DNA of 38,952 nt from Candidatus Staskawiczbacteria bacterium (GCA_943354455.1 CALRCB010000001.1:1-38952); one strand, 5' to 3'. Shown: positions 6,091-13,851, numbered from the stretch's first letter. Translations and numbers: made by a program. The notes: generated from the letters alone by a model not told the origin.

Positions 6091-7074
6091 CGGTTTGAAG
6101 ATTTAATTCATATTGAAAATCTGCTTTTGGCATGGGAAGAATTTTTGAAAGGTAAAAAACAGAAAAAAGATGTCCAGCAATTCCAGTTCAATCTTATGGA
6201 TAATATCCTATCACTGAACCGCGACCTTAGCAATGGAACGTACCGCCATGGCAAATACTACGAATTTAATATTTCTGACCCAAAACCCCGCATCATCCAC
6301 AAAGCCACCGTGCGCGACAGGTTATTGCACCACGCAGTGTATCGGGTTTTGTACCCATTTTTTGATGACACTTTCATTGCTGATTCTTTTTCCTGCCGAA
6401 TCGATAAAGGTACCCACAAAGCCATGGCCCGGTTTAAAACATTCGCCAATATTGTTTCAAGGAATAACACCAAAACCTGCTGGATATTAAAGTGCGATAT
6501 TAAAAAATTCTTTGCCAGCATAGATCAGAATATTTTGCTAAATATCTTGGATGAAAGGATTAAAGATAAAAGAATCGTTGCCGTATTACAGAATATTATT
6601 GAAAGTTTTAATTCGGGCAGGCCGAGAACCGGCCTGCCGTTGGGAAACTTAACCAGCCAGTTATTCTCCAATGTGTACATGAATGAATTTGACCAGTTTG
6701 TAAAACATAAGCTAAAACTGAAATACTACATCAGGTATGCTGATGACTTTGTAATATTTTCCGATGATAAAACATATTTGGAGCAGGTAATTATGCTGAT
6801 GGCAGAATTTTTGCACGATACCCTAAAACTTACTTTGCACCCCGATAAAATTTACATCAAAACTCTGGCCCAAGGAGTGGACTTTTTGGGCTGGGTGCAC
6901 TTTTTTGACCACCGGGTGTTGCGGACGGTGACTAAAGACAGGATGTTTAAAAAGTTAGAAAAAACTAGAAAGCCACAAGTGCTGGCTTCGTATTTGGGAT
7001 TGTTGGGGTATGGGGATACCGGGAATATTAAAGAAAAAGTTTTCCACTTGACTGGGTTTTTTAAAAAATTATAA
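6070..7074 (+). CDS. DGR-type reverse transcriptase
   Basis: The 334-residue protein has reverse transcriptase motifs in order: basic segment and PRIIHKATVRDRLLHHAVY (73-91), the first catalytic Asp143 in LKCDIKKFFASI, GLPLGNLTSQLFSN (188-201), the catalytic YADD at 223-226 in YYIRYADDFVIF, and DFLGW (271-275). The GNLTSQ version of motif 4 and the short length without maturase or endonuclease domains are typical of DGR enzymes. It should copy the template repeat into cDNA with errors at adenines. The G10 tract lies just upstream. The promoter for a separate small RNA lies in its last codons. The TR/VR pair makes a retron or group II intron very unlikely. Confidence 0.95.
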   Translation: MKIICNHRFEDLIHIENLLLAWEEFLKGKKQKKDVQQFQFNLMDNILSLNRDLSNGTYRHGKYYEFNISDPKPRIIHKATVRDRLLHHAVYRVLYPFFDDTFIADSFSCRIDKGTHKAMARFKTFANIVSRNNTKTCWILKCDIKKFFASIDQNILLNILDERIKDKRIVAVLQNIIESFNSGRPRTGLPLGNLTSQLFSNVYMNEFDQFVKHKLKLKYYIRYADDFVIFSDDKTYLEQVIMLMAEFLHDTLKLTLHPDKIYIKTLAQGVDFLGWVHFFDHRVLRTVTKDRMFKKLEKTRKPQVLASYLGLLGYGDTGNIKEKVFHLTGFFKKL

Positions 7075-7075
7075 T
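7048..7075 (+). promoter_or_regulatory. Sigma70 promoter of the small RNA after the reverse transcriptase
   Basis: TTGACT at 7048-7053, a 16-base spacer and a perfect TATAAT at 7070-7075 lie in the end of the reverse transcriptase gene, and its stop codon is within the -10 box. Transcription is expected at 7082-7083, exactly where the closing stem of the downstream RNA begins. Confidence 0.8.
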
Positions 7076-7082
7076 TAAGATA

Positions 7083-7239
7083 GCTCTGAAGTCCTGTAAA
7101 TATTCTATATTACATTTATATCGGGAGTCCAATATCCGCTATGGCCTTGGTCATGGCATGAGGACACCCACTTAAAATTTCATAGAAATTTTAAAGGAAG
7201 TCAGAGCAACAAAAATCCGCCCTACGTAGGCGGTTTTTT
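7083..7239 (+). ncRNA. Structured small RNA, possibly 6S-like
   Basis: The RNA runs from the predicted start to the terminator T-run, about 157 bases. GCTCTGA (7083-7089) pairs with TCAGAGC (7201-7207). TCCT (7092-7095) pairs with AGGA (7195-7198) across a symmetric two-base internal loop. GGGAGTCC (7123-7130) pairs with GGACACCC (7162-7169) with one mismatch and holds an inner hairpin (ATGGC/GTCAT around CTTG, 7141-7154). TTAAAATTTC (7172-7181) pairs with GAAATTTTAA (7185-7194). There is no convincing reading frame. A closing stem, an open 5' side, an apical stem and a hairpin on the 3' side resemble 6S RNA, but no sequence identity to 6S can be claimed. Confidence 0.68.
7217..7239. terminator. 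Bidirectional terminator between the small RNA and rpmB
   Basis: CCGCC (7217-7221) pairs with GGCGG (7229-7233) around a 7-base loop. Six T follow on the plus strand and an A-run at 7211-7215 gives T on the minus strand. It can end both the plus-strand small RNA and the minus-strand rpmB transcript. Confidence 0.8.
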
Positions 7240-7257
7240 GTTTTAAGTAATATATAA

Positions 7258-7449
7258 TTATTTAGCCATTGCCTTCATGCACTTAGTGCAGGCAAGGACT
7301 CGTGCTTTAGTGCCGGTAAGCAAACGAACCCATTGTAAGTTTGGGTATTTCCTCACTTTTTGAGTAGGGTTGTATTTTCCTCGCAATTTTACTAATTGCC
7401 AAGACATCCCGGATTTTTTCTTGCAGATTGTACAGATTTTTGATGCCAT
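7258..7449 (-). CDS. rpmB: 50S ribosomal protein L28
   Basis: The 63-residue protein starts MASKICTICKKKSG, has NPTQKVRKYPNLQWVRL in the middle, and ends with VLACTKCMKAMAK. The two CxxC pairs (C6/C9 and C54/C57) form the zinc-binding version of bL28, a component of the large subunit. It is the only ribosomal gene on the minus strand here. It has its own promoter and shares a bidirectional terminator with the small RNA next door. Confidence 0.92.
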   Translation of the reverse strand: MASKICTICKKKSGMSWQLVKLRGKYNPTQKVRKYPNLQWVRLLTGTKARVLACTKCMKAMAK

Positions 7450-7468
7450 AATATTTTTATATAAATGT

Positions 7469-7497
7469 ACTATATCTTATCTTTTATTTTTTTGCAA
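7469..7497 (-). promoter_or_regulatory. Sigma70 promoter of rpmB
   Basis: On the minus strand TTGCAA (7497-7492) is followed after 17 bases by TATAGT (7474-7469). The expected start is near 7462, about 13 bases before the rpmB ATG. Confidence 0.7.
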
Positions 7498-7501
7498 TAC
7501 C

Positions 7502-7510
7502 TGTTATACA
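7502..7510 (+). promoter_or_regulatory. Possible extended -10 promoter of the M50 protease gene
   Basis: TG at 7502-7503, one base, then TATACA at 7505-7510 resemble an extended -10. Transcription would start at about 7517, which is the A of the gene's ATG, implying a leaderless mRNA. No clear -35 is visible. Confidence 0.4.
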
Positions 7511-7516
7511 GTAAGT

Positions 7517-8140
7517 ATGGAAGTTATTATTACCATTTTTTCATTGGTCGTTTTATTATTTTCGGTTATCATTCATGAACTGGCCCATGGTTATGTGGCC
7601 AATTCTTTGGGTGACCCAACCGCAAAATACGCTGGGCGCTTAACTTTAAACCCAATCCCGCATTTGGATATGTTCGGTTCTATTATATTACCGCTCTTAC
7701 TATTTATATCAGGAAGTCCAATGTTGGTTGGCTGGGCCAAACCGGTTCCTATTAACCCGTATAATTTTAAAGACCAAAAATGGGGGACACTAAAAGTTTC
7801 TTTGGCGGGGCCCTTAACCAACATTGCCCTGGCCTTAGTGTTTGGATTATTATTGCGGTTTATACCCGAGGCATTTTTTGCAACTATGCCAGGACTGTTT
7901 ATTATATTTTCTTTTGTGGTTCATATTAATATCATTTTAGCTATTTTTAATTTGGTGCCAATTCCTCCGCTGGACGGTTCATGGGTACTGTTTAAATTTA
8001 TTCCACCGCAATTTGAATATATAAAAACATTCTTGCATCAGTACGGAGTTTTTCTGTTGATTTTCTTTATCTTTTTTGGGGGGCTGCAATTTTTGGGAGC
8101 CATTACTGAATTTATTTTTCACATAATCACCGGTATTTAA
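7517..8140 (+). CDS. Site-2 protease (M50) family membrane metalloprotease
   Basis: The frame is open further upstream, but that stretch is antisense to rpmB. ATG 7517 gives the usual M50 start, a hydrophobic helix followed at once by the zinc motif H20-E21-L-A-H24. The third ligand, Asp153, lies in NLVPIPPLDGSW. The 207-residue protein has about six hydrophobic segments and no PDZ domain, as in the compact YwhC/SREBP protease-like group. Such enzymes cut substrates within the membrane, often anti-sigma factors or signal peptides, but the substrate here is unknown. No Shine-Dalgarno site is present and the mRNA may be leaderless. Confidence 0.9.
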   Translation: MEVIITIFSLVVLLFSVIIHELAHGYVANSLGDPTAKYAGRLTLNPIPHLDMFGSIILPLLLFISGSPMLVGWAKPVPINPYNFKDQKWGTLKVSLAGPLTNIALALVFGLLLRFIPEAFFATMPGLFIIFSFVVHINIILAIFNLVPIPPLDGSWVLFKFIPPQFEYIKTFLHQYGVFLLIFFIFFGGLQFLGAITEFIFHIITGI

Positions 8141-8169
8141 TTGACAGCAAAAAATAAATTTGCTACACT
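8141..8169 (+). promoter_or_regulatory. Sigma70 promoter of the rpsL-rpsG-fusA operon
   Basis: A perfect TTGACA at 8141-8146 is followed after 17 bases by TACACT at 8164-8169. Transcription should start near 8176, about 30 bases before the rpsL ATG. Confidence 0.8.
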
Positions 8170-8180
8170 GTTATTACATT

Positions 8181-8196
8181 AAGCGCAATCGCGCTT
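8181..8196 (+). promoter_or_regulatory. Short leader hairpin before rpsL
   Basis: AAGCGC (8181-8186) pairs with GCGCTT (8191-8196) around AATC, a few bases from the expected transcript start and 8 bases before the rpsL ATG. It could protect the 5' end or act as a repressor site for S7 or S12, which is inference. Confidence 0.5.
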
Positions 8197-8204
8197 TTAA
8201 TTTT

Positions 8205-8615
8205 ATGCCAACAATTCATCAATTAATTAAAAAACCAAGAAAAGCCATTAAAGCCAAAAAGAAGGGTGTGGCTTTGCATTACGGGTTTAACGCTTTGCAA
8301 AACAAACCTTCTGTATACCCATCACCATTTAAGCGGGGAGTATGTATAAAAGTGTTTACTCAAACTCCAAGAAAACCAAACTCAGCTTTAAGAAAAGTAG
8401 CCAGGGTTAAATTGTCTAATGGAATGGAAGTAACTGCATATATTCCCGGAGAAGGGCACAATTTGCAAGAACACAGCGTGGTATTAATCAGAGGAGGAAG
8501 AGTAAAGGATTTGGGAGGAGTACGATACCACATTGTAAGAGGAGTGTTAGATACTGCCGGAGTTGAAAATAGAAAGCAGGGAAGGTCAAGGTATGGAACT
8601 AAATTAAAGAAATAA
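8205..8615 (+). CDS. rpsL: 30S ribosomal protein S12
   Basis: An upstream in-frame ATG would add 15 residues that no S12 has and would place the start before the expected transcript start. ATG 8205 gives the normal MPTIHQLIKKPR opening and 136 residues. The decoding-centre loops are recognisable: TQTPRKPNSALRKVARV and PGEGHNLQEHSVVLIRGGRVKDLGG. S12 monitors codon-anticodon pairing on the small subunit. Between the opening and TPRKPNSALRK it carries a linker with ALHYGFNALQNKPSVYPSPF, about 10 residues longer than in many bacteria. First gene of the str-type operon. Confidence 0.96.
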   Translation: MPTIHQLIKKPRKAIKAKKKGVALHYGFNALQNKPSVYPSPFKRGVCIKVFTQTPRKPNSALRKVARVKLSNGMEVTAYIPGEGHNLQEHSVVLIRGGRVKDLGGVRYHIVRGVLDTAGVENRKQGRSRYGTKLKK

Positions 8616-8635
8616 ACAGTATATAATAGAAACCT

Positions 8636-9100
8636 ATGCGAAGAGCTTATAAAAAACATATTATTGCCCCGGATTCAGTTTACAACGACTTAGTTGTTGC
8701 TCAATTCATTAACAAAGTAATGAAGTCTGGTAAGAAAACCGTTGCCCAACGCATCGTGTACGATTCTTTTAATATTATAAAAGAAAAAACTCAAAAAGAA
8801 CCGTTGGAAGTATTTAACTTGGCGATTGAAAATGTTTCTCCATTATTGGAAGTAAAACCAAAAAGAGTTGGAGGAGCTACTTACCAGGTACCAATGGAAG
8901 TAAGAATGGAACGAAAATTGGATTTGGCGATTAAGTGGATTTTAGACGCCGCCAGAAGCAAAAAAGGAAAAGGTATGGCGATTAAATTGAGTGAAGAATT
9001 ATTGGCCGCTGCTAATAACGAAGGAAACGCCATGAAAAAGAAAGCCGACACTCACCGAATGGCCGAAGCAAACAAAGCTTTTGCCCACTTTGCAAGATAA
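8636..9100 (+). CDS. rpsG: 30S ribosomal protein S7
   Basis: The 154-residue protein begins MRRAYKKHIIAPDSVYNDLVVAQFIN and contains the conserved VKPKRVGGATYQVPMEV and NAMKKKADTHRMAEANKAFAHF segments. S7 binds the 3' major domain of 16S rRNA at the head of the small subunit and touches E-site tRNA. It lies 20 bases after rpsL and 33 bases before fusA, the classic str order. In other bacteria S7 represses this operon. Confidence 0.97.
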   Translation: MRRAYKKHIIAPDSVYNDLVVAQFINKVMKSGKKTVAQRIVYDSFNIIKEKTQKEPLEVFNLAIENVSPLLEVKPKRVGGATYQVPMEVRMERKLDLAIKWILDAARSKKGKGMAIKLSEELLAAANNEGNAMKKKADTHRMAEANKAFAHFAR

Positions 9101-9133
9101 ATACCCTCGTTCTAATTTTAATTTTATATTTTT

Positions 9134-11209
9134 ATGTCACGAGAATACCCAATTGAGAAAATGAGAAACTTCGGAATTATTGCCCACATTGATGCGGGCA
9201 AAACAACTGTTTCAGAGCGGTTGCTTTTTTATACCGGAGTATCACACAAAATCGGAGAAGTTCACGAGGGAGACACCGTGATGGACTGGATGCCTCAAGA
9301 ACGAGAACGGGGAATCACCATTACCGCCGCCGCAATTACCATGCACTGGAAGGGGATTCAAATGAACTTAATTGATACCCCTGGTCACATTGACTTTACT
9401 GCTGAAGTACAGCGATCTTTGCGTGTATTGGACGGAGCCTGCGTGGTGTTTGACGGAGTGGCCGGAGTTGAACCACAATCTGAAACCGTTTGGAGACAGG
9501 CCGATAAATATGGTACGCCAAGAATGTGTTTTATTAATAAATTGGACAGAATGGGAGCTTCTTTTGAAAAGTCTTTCCAAAGCATTCACGATAAGTTAAC
9601 CAAAAGTGCGGTAGCGATTACTATTCCCATTGGAACTGAAGCTGATTTTGCCGGAGTGGTTGATTTATTAAAAATGAAAATGCTTTCTTACGAAGGCGAA
9701 ATGGGGGAGAATGTGGTTGAAAAAGAAATTCCCGTTGAAATGTTGGAAAAAGCCAAACAGTGGCGTGAAACCATGGTAGATATGATTGCCGGCTCTGATG
9801 AAAAATTAACCGACAAACTTTTGGGTGGAGAGGAAATTTCACGAGAAGAACTGATGAAGGCTTTGCGAGCCGCAACTTTGGCTTCTAAATTGGTGCCGGT
9901 ATTTTGCGGAACCGCTTTAAAGAATAAAGGAACTCAATTGATTTTAGACGGAGTGATTGATTATTTGCCTTCGCCATTGGATATTGGCTCTGTAAAAGGA
10001 ACTGATCCAAAAACTGGAGCCGAAATTGAACGGAAGTTTACCGATGACGAACCATTTGCCGCTTTAGTATTTAAAGTGGCCACCGACCCCTTCGTCGGGC
10101 AATTAACGTTCTTTAGGGTGTATTCCGGAACCTTAAACAAGGGTACTTACGTATTAAATTCCGTTACCGGAGAACAGGAAAGAATTGCCCGAATTTTGCG
10201 GATGAAATCAAATTCACGGGAAGAACTTGATGTTTTGTATGCCGGAGAAATTGGTGCCACGGTTGGATTAAAAGATACTTCAACCGGACACACATTGTGC
10301 GACAAAGATAAACCGGTGATTTTAGAAAAAATTTCTTTCCCAGAACCGGTGATTGCTATGCGAGTTGAACCAAAAACCAAGGCTGACCAAGAAAAGCTTA
10401 TTATGTCTATTAGAAAGTTAACCCAAGAAGACCCGACTTTTAGAATTAAAGAAGATATTGAAACCGGTGAGACGATTATTTCCGGTATGGGAGAATTACA
10501 CTTAGACATTATTCAAGATAGATTAAAACGGGAATTTAACGTGGACGCCAACTTTGGTCGCCCACAAGTGGCTTATAAAGAAACTATTACCATGGAAGCC
10601 GAAGCCGAAGAAAAATATATTCGTCAGTCTGGAGGTAAAGGACAATATGGTCACGTTTGCATAAGGCTCAAGCCAATGGAGCGAGGTGCAGGATTTTCAT
10701 TTATTGATGCAATTAAAGGAGGATCTATTCCAAAAGAATTTATTAAGCCAACTGAAAAGGGTATTATTGAAGCGTTAGACAAGGGAATTGTCGCTGGCTA
10801 CCCAATGGTAGACGTTGAAGTTACTCTTTACGATGGATCATTCCACGATGTTGACTCTTCGGAATTTGCCTTTAAAATTGCCGGATCTATTGCTTTGCAA
10901 TCCGGTGCCAAATCAGCCAAGCCGGTTATTTTGGAACCAATTATGAAAACAGAAGTCATTACCCCCGAGGCATTTTTTGGAACGGTTATTTCTGACTTAA
11001 ATTCACGAAGAGGGAAAATTGCTGAGACTAAAGAAAGAATGGGAATGAAAGTAATGGATGCGATGGTTCCTTTGTCAGAAATGTTTGGATATGCCACCGC
11101 TTTAAGAAGTTTAACGGAAGGCCGGGCATCATTTACCATGGAATTTAACAGCTACGAACAGGTTCCCGGCAACGTAGCCCAACAGATTATTGAGGGAAGA
11201 GGAAAGTAA
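9134..11209 (+). CDS. fusA: Elongation factor G
   Basis: The 691-residue GTPase drives translocation of tRNA and mRNA on the ribosome. The G domain shows AHIDAGKTT (P loop, 17-25), RGITITAA (switch I), DTPGHIDF and NKLDRMG. The later domains follow in normal order, including SGMGELHLDII and YGHVCIRLKP, and the C-terminal SLTEGRASFTMEFNSYEQVP. Length is normal for bacterial EF-G. No Shine-Dalgarno site precedes the ATG. Third gene of the str operon. Confidence 0.98.
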   Translation: MSREYPIEKMRNFGIIAHIDAGKTTVSERLLFYTGVSHKIGEVHEGDTVMDWMPQERERGITITAAAITMHWKGIQMNLIDTPGHIDFTAEVQRSLRVLDGACVVFDGVAGVEPQSETVWRQADKYGTPRMCFINKLDRMGASFEKSFQSIHDKLTKSAVAITIPIGTEADFAGVVDLLKMKMLSYEGEMGENVVEKEIPVEMLEKAKQWRETMVDMIAGSDEKLTDKLLGGEEISREELMKALRAATLASKLVPVFCGTALKNKGTQLILDGVIDYLPSPLDIGSVKGTDPKTGAEIERKFTDDEPFAALVFKVATDPFVGQLTFFRVYSGTLNKGTYVLNSVTGEQERIARILRMKSNSREELDVLYAGEIGATVGLKDTSTGHTLCDKDKPVILEKISFPEPVIAMRVEPKTKADQEKLIMSIRKLTQEDPTFRIKEDIETGETIISGMGELHLDIIQDRLKREFNVDANFGRPQVAYKETITMEAEAEEKYIRQSGGKGQYGHVCIRLKPMERGAGFSFIDAIKGGSIPKEFIKPTEKGIIEALDKGIVAGYPMVDVEVTLYDGSFHDVDSSEFAFKIAGSIALQSGAKSAKPVILEPIMKTEVITPEAFFGTVISDLNSRRGKIAETKERMGMKVMDAMVPLSEMFGYATALRSLTEGRASFTMEFNSYEQVPGNVAQQIIEGRGK

Positions 11210-11239
11210 TTATTTTAGGTAATAATTAATTTTTAAAAC

Positions 11240-11710
11240 ATGTCACTTGATCCAGAAAACAATTATGAAGATTCTTCTCAGAGAGAGGAACGATTAATGC
11301 AAGAATTACATTCGGCTTTTGAGGAAGTAGTAGCATTTTTTGAAAGTGCCGAAAGTGGTATTGGAGAAATGAGGGGTTTATCAAAAAAATTTAGCGCCTT
11401 AGAAGAGCGAATAGAGGAATCAGATAAATTAGAGCATGATTTAAAAATAGAATTAGATAAGCTAAAAGCTAAAGAAGAAACTATTTCTGATTTGGATGAA
11501 AAAATTGATGCGTCAAGAGATGTTGCCGAGCAGCAAGCTAAGATCTGGGAACTTTGGTCAAAGCAAGATGATTTATATAAGGAGTTTTATAAAATTTGCG
11601 AAGATGAGGCTGGAATGAAGGGTGATGTTGAGGGGACTATGGCAATTATCCAAATGAAGATAGAAAAAATTGAAGCAATAAAAAAAGAATTAAGAGAGTT
11701 GGGAAATTAA
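11240..11710 (+). CDS. Hypothetical coiled-coil protein
   Basis: The 156-residue product is acidic and almost entirely helical in appearance. Heptad-like patterns run from about residue 15 to 150, with runs such as KLEHDLKIELDKLKAKEETISDLDEKI. It has no signal peptide, cysteines are scarce, and no known domain was recognised. It sits between fusA and tuf, places usually held by translation genes, but its function is unknown. It starts 30 bases after fusA without a Shine-Dalgarno site and is probably read from the str operon transcript. Confidence 0.7.
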   Translation: MSLDPENNYEDSSQREERLMQELHSAFEEVVAFFESAESGIGEMRGLSKKFSALEERIEESDKLEHDLKIELDKLKAKEETISDLDEKIDASRDVAEQQAKIWELWSKQDDLYKEFYKICEDEAGMKGDVEGTMAIIQMKIEKIEAIKKELRELGN

Positions 11711-11712
11711 GT

Positions 11713-11743
11713 AAAAAAAGAGCGCTGAACCGAAGTTAAGCGC
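11713..11743 (-). terminator. Terminator of the DUF4177-like gene
   Basis: Read on the minus strand, GCGCTTAAC (11743-11735), a TTCG tetraloop (11734-11731) and GTTCAGCGC (11730-11722) form a 9-base stem with one mismatch, followed by a T-run at 11719-11713. The UUCG loop closed by C-G is especially stable. Confidence 0.75.
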
Positions 11744-11767
11744 CTTGAACTTTAAAGAAAGATTTTT

Positions 11768-11953
11768 TTACTCTTTCTTTTCTCGTTCCATTAAAGTCAC
11801 ACATCCATAACTACCAATGTATATTGGCACTACTTTCCAGCCATCTTGTCCGGCTTGATTAAGAAGACTTTCCAATTCCTTGGCACGGTCATCAGAGTTC
11901 AAATCGCAGGAAAAATCCTGATACTTGATAACCTTATACTCCCACTTTCGCAT
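11768..11953 (-). CDS. DUF4177-like small protein
   Basis: The 61-residue protein starts MRKWEYKVIKYQ and has LESLLNQAGQDGWKVVPIY, the pattern of DUF4177: an opening WEYKV strand, then LNxxGxxGWxxV. The function of the family is not known. The gene is a complete unit on the minus strand, with consensus promoter, AAAGGAG Shine-Dalgarno site 7 bases before the ATG, and UUCG terminator. These signals set it apart from the surrounding plus-strand translation genes and suggest it was inserted between fusA and tuf. Confidence 0.75.
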   Translation of the reverse strand: MRKWEYKVIKYQDFSCDLNSDDRAKELESLLNQAGQDGWKVVPIYIGSYGCVTLMEREKKE

Positions 11954-12010
11954 AACGATTCTCCTTTCGGAAGAAAAAGAGGATTCGGCAGTATCAAACA
12001 GCTTATCGAT

Positions 12011-12039
12011 AATATATAGTAATAGAAGGGATTTGTCAA
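12011..12039 (-). promoter_or_regulatory. Sigma70 promoter of the DUF4177-like gene
   Basis: On the minus strand a perfect TTGACA (12039-12034) is followed after 17 bases by TATATT (12016-12011). The expected start is near 12004, about 50 bases before the ATG. Confidence 0.8.
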
Positions 12040-12067
12040 ATAGTACAGGATGAGATAGAATATTGTA

Positions 12068-12096
12068 TTGACTTATTAAAAATAATATAATAGTAT
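12068..12096 (+). promoter_or_regulatory. Probable promoter of tuf
   Basis: TTGACT at 12068-12073 is followed after 17 bases by TAGTAT at 12091-12096. A better -10 word, TATAAT at 12086-12091, is only 12 bases from the -35, so it probably does not pair with it. The start would be near 12103, leaving a leader of about 45 bases. Confidence 0.55.
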
Positions 12097-12147
12097 TACT
12101 GGTATAAACAAAATAAATAAAAATAATAACTAAAATTTCTCACACAT

Positions 12148-13347
12148 ATGGCAACAGAAAAATTTGAGAGGTCAAAACCTCACGTAAACATTGGTACCAT
12201 CGGACACGTTGACCATGGAAAAACTACCACCTCAGCCGCAATCATGCACGTTACAGGATTGCGTGGTTTAAAGCATTCAGCCGCCGGAGTTGATGATATC
12301 GACAAATCTCCTGAAGAAAAAGCCAGGGGGGTAACAATTTCTATTACTCACTTGGAAATGGAAACTCCAAAAAGGCACTATGCTTTGATTGATTGTCCAG
12401 GACACGCTGACTACATCAAAAACATGATTACGGGAGCTGCCCAAATGGACGGTGGAATTTTAGTAGTATCTGCTCCAGACGGACCTATGCCTCAAACCAA
12501 AGAACATATTCTGTTAGCTAAACAGGTTGGTTTGCCTAGTCTTTTGGTATGGATGAATAAGTGCGATATGGTGGACGACCCAGAAATTTTAGATTTGGTT
12601 GAATCGGAAATCCGGGAATTATTGAAAAAATATGGTTTCCCAGGAGACACTACTCCCATTATCAGAGGTTCAGCGGTAAAAGCTTTAGAATCAAAGTCTA
12701 TTGATGATGCAGGAGCCAAGTCAATTATTGAATTATTGGATGCATGCGACACCTATATCCCAGAACCCGTAAGAGAATTAGAAAAACCCTTTTCAATGGC
12801 TATTGAAGACGTGTTTTCTATTGAAGGACGGGGAACCGTTGCTACTGGAAGAATTGAACGAGGAGTTATTAAACAAAACGATGAAGTTGAAATTGTGGGG
12901 CTTAAACCAACACAAAAGTCTGTAGTCGTTTCTGTTGAAATGTTCCAAAAATCTTTGGAAGCAGGAGGACAAGCTGGAGACAATGTTGGAATTTTGCTCA
13001 GAGGCTTGAAAAAAGAAGATATTGAAAGAGGTCAAGTTTTGTGCAAACCAGGATCAATTACTCCTCATACAGAATTTGAAGCCGAGGTATATGTATTAGG
13101 CAAAGAAGAGGGCGGAAGACATACGCCATTCTTTACTGGATACAAGCCGCAATTATATATGAGAACTTCAGATATTACTGGTGATGTAACTTTGCCAGCA
13201 GGAACCGAAATGGTTATGCCTGGAGATACTGCCCAATTAATCGTTAAATTAATTGTGCCAGTAGCTTTAGAGGAAAAATCAAAGTTTGCTATCAGAGAAG
13301 GGGGTAAGACTGTAGGAGCAGGAGTGGTAACTAAAATAATTAAATAG
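12148..13347 (+). CDS. tuf: Elongation factor Tu
   Basis: The 399-residue GTPase delivers aminoacyl-tRNA to the ribosome. The GTP-binding motifs are present: GHVDHGKTT (19-27), RGVTISITHLE (switch I, 60-70), DCPGH (82-86), NKCD (137-140) and a GSAVKAL loop. Switch I reads RGVTISITHLEME where most bacteria have RGITINTAHVEYE, a visible divergence next to the conserved Thr. Domains 2 and 3 are complete, ending in REGGKTVGAGVVTKIIK. It follows the divergent DUF4177-like gene and precedes rpsJ by 18 bases. Confidence 0.97.
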   Translation: MATEKFERSKPHVNIGTIGHVDHGKTTTSAAIMHVTGLRGLKHSAAGVDDIDKSPEEKARGVTISITHLEMETPKRHYALIDCPGHADYIKNMITGAAQMDGGILVVSAPDGPMPQTKEHILLAKQVGLPSLLVWMNKCDMVDDPEILDLVESEIRELLKKYGFPGDTTPIIRGSAVKALESKSIDDAGAKSIIELLDACDTYIPEPVRELEKPFSMAIEDVFSIEGRGTVATGRIERGVIKQNDEVEIVGLKPTQKSVVVSVEMFQKSLEAGGQAGDNVGILLRGLKKEDIERGQVLCKPGSITPHTEFEAEVYVLGKEEGGRHTPFFTGYKPQLYMRTSDITGDVTLPAGTEMVMPGDTAQLIVKLIVPVALEEKSKFAIREGGKTVGAGVVTKIIK

Positions 13348-13365
13348 AAATAATAGCTCTTTAAT

Positions 13366-13752
13366 ATGGCAGTAGCAAAAAAGACAACTCCAAAGAAAAA
13401 GACCGAGAAGCCTGAAGTGGATGCTCCAAAAGAAGCCGGTAGTGCTGTAGTGCCAAAACTCAGAATTAAGTTAAAGGCTTACGACCATAAAATTATTGAT
13501 AATTCTGTTCGACAGATTATTGATATTGCTAACCGGAATGGAGTTGAAGTAGTTGGTCCAGTGCCATTGCCTACTGAAATATTAAAGTACACCGTAAACC
13601 GATCAACCTTTGTTCACAAAAACGCCAGAGAGCAGTTTGAGATGAGAGTCCACAAAAGAATTATTGATGTGTTAAATCCAAACGAAGGGATTATTGAAGC
13701 ATTGAGAGAATTAAATTTGCCGTCAGGGGTTGACATATCAATTAAAATTTAG
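13366..13752 (+). CDS. rpsJ: 30S ribosomal protein S10
   Basis: The conserved S10 body runs from about residue 28 (VPKLRIKLKAYDHKIIDNSVRQII) through VGPVPLPTEILKYTVNRSTFVHKNAREQFEMRVHKRII to the SGVDISIKI end. The first 27 residues are an added Lys/Ala/Pro-rich tail not seen in typical 102-residue S10. S10 sits in the head of the small subunit and also serves in transcription antitermination in other bacteria. Its last codons contain a TTGACA promoter box for the downstream genes. Confidence 0.96.
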   Translation: MAVAKKTTPKKKTEKPEVDAPKEAGSAVVPKLRIKLKAYDHKIIDNSVRQIIDIANRNGVEVVGPVPLPTEILKYTVNRSTFVHKNAREQFEMRVHKRIIDVLNPNEGIIEALRELNLPSGVDISIKI

Positions 13753-13758
13753 TAAATT
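13730..13758 (+). promoter_or_regulatory. Internal promoter before rplC
   Basis: A perfect TTGACA (13730-13735) in the last codons of rpsJ is followed after 17 bases by TAAATT (13753-13758). Transcription would start near 13765 and produce a leader of about 104 bases containing three hairpins before rplC. Confidence 0.6.
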
Positions 13759-13775
13759 ATAGCATTGTGATACTA

Positions 13776-13851
13776 CTCTTACTAAGTAAGAGATAAGTCC
13801 AAAATTAAGATCTTTTCTTAGATCTTGCTTTATCGGGCTTAATGCCCGATA
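13776..13851 (+). promoter_or_regulatory. Three-hairpin leader before rplC
   Basis: Three consecutive perfect hairpins fill the gap between rpsJ and rplC. CTCTTAC/GTAAGAG spans 13776-13792 with a 3-base loop. AAGATCT/AGATCTT spans 13807-13826 with a 6-base loop. TATCGGGC/GCCCGATA spans 13831-13851 with a 5-base loop. None is followed by a T-run. In other bacteria L4 controls the S10 operon through a leader, so this is a candidate site for such control. Confidence 0.6.

Noticed and set aside
6070..7074. Retron or group II intron reverse transcriptase
   Set aside because: Motif 4 reads GNLTSQ, no maturase or endonuclease domain is present, and a matching TR/VR pair with adenine-only differences lies next door.
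7155..7170. Resemblance of CATGAGGACACCCA to a phage coat-protein hairpin
   Set aside because: The flanking arms do not pair as in that hairpin, and the bases are better used in the GGGAGTCC/GGACACCC stem.
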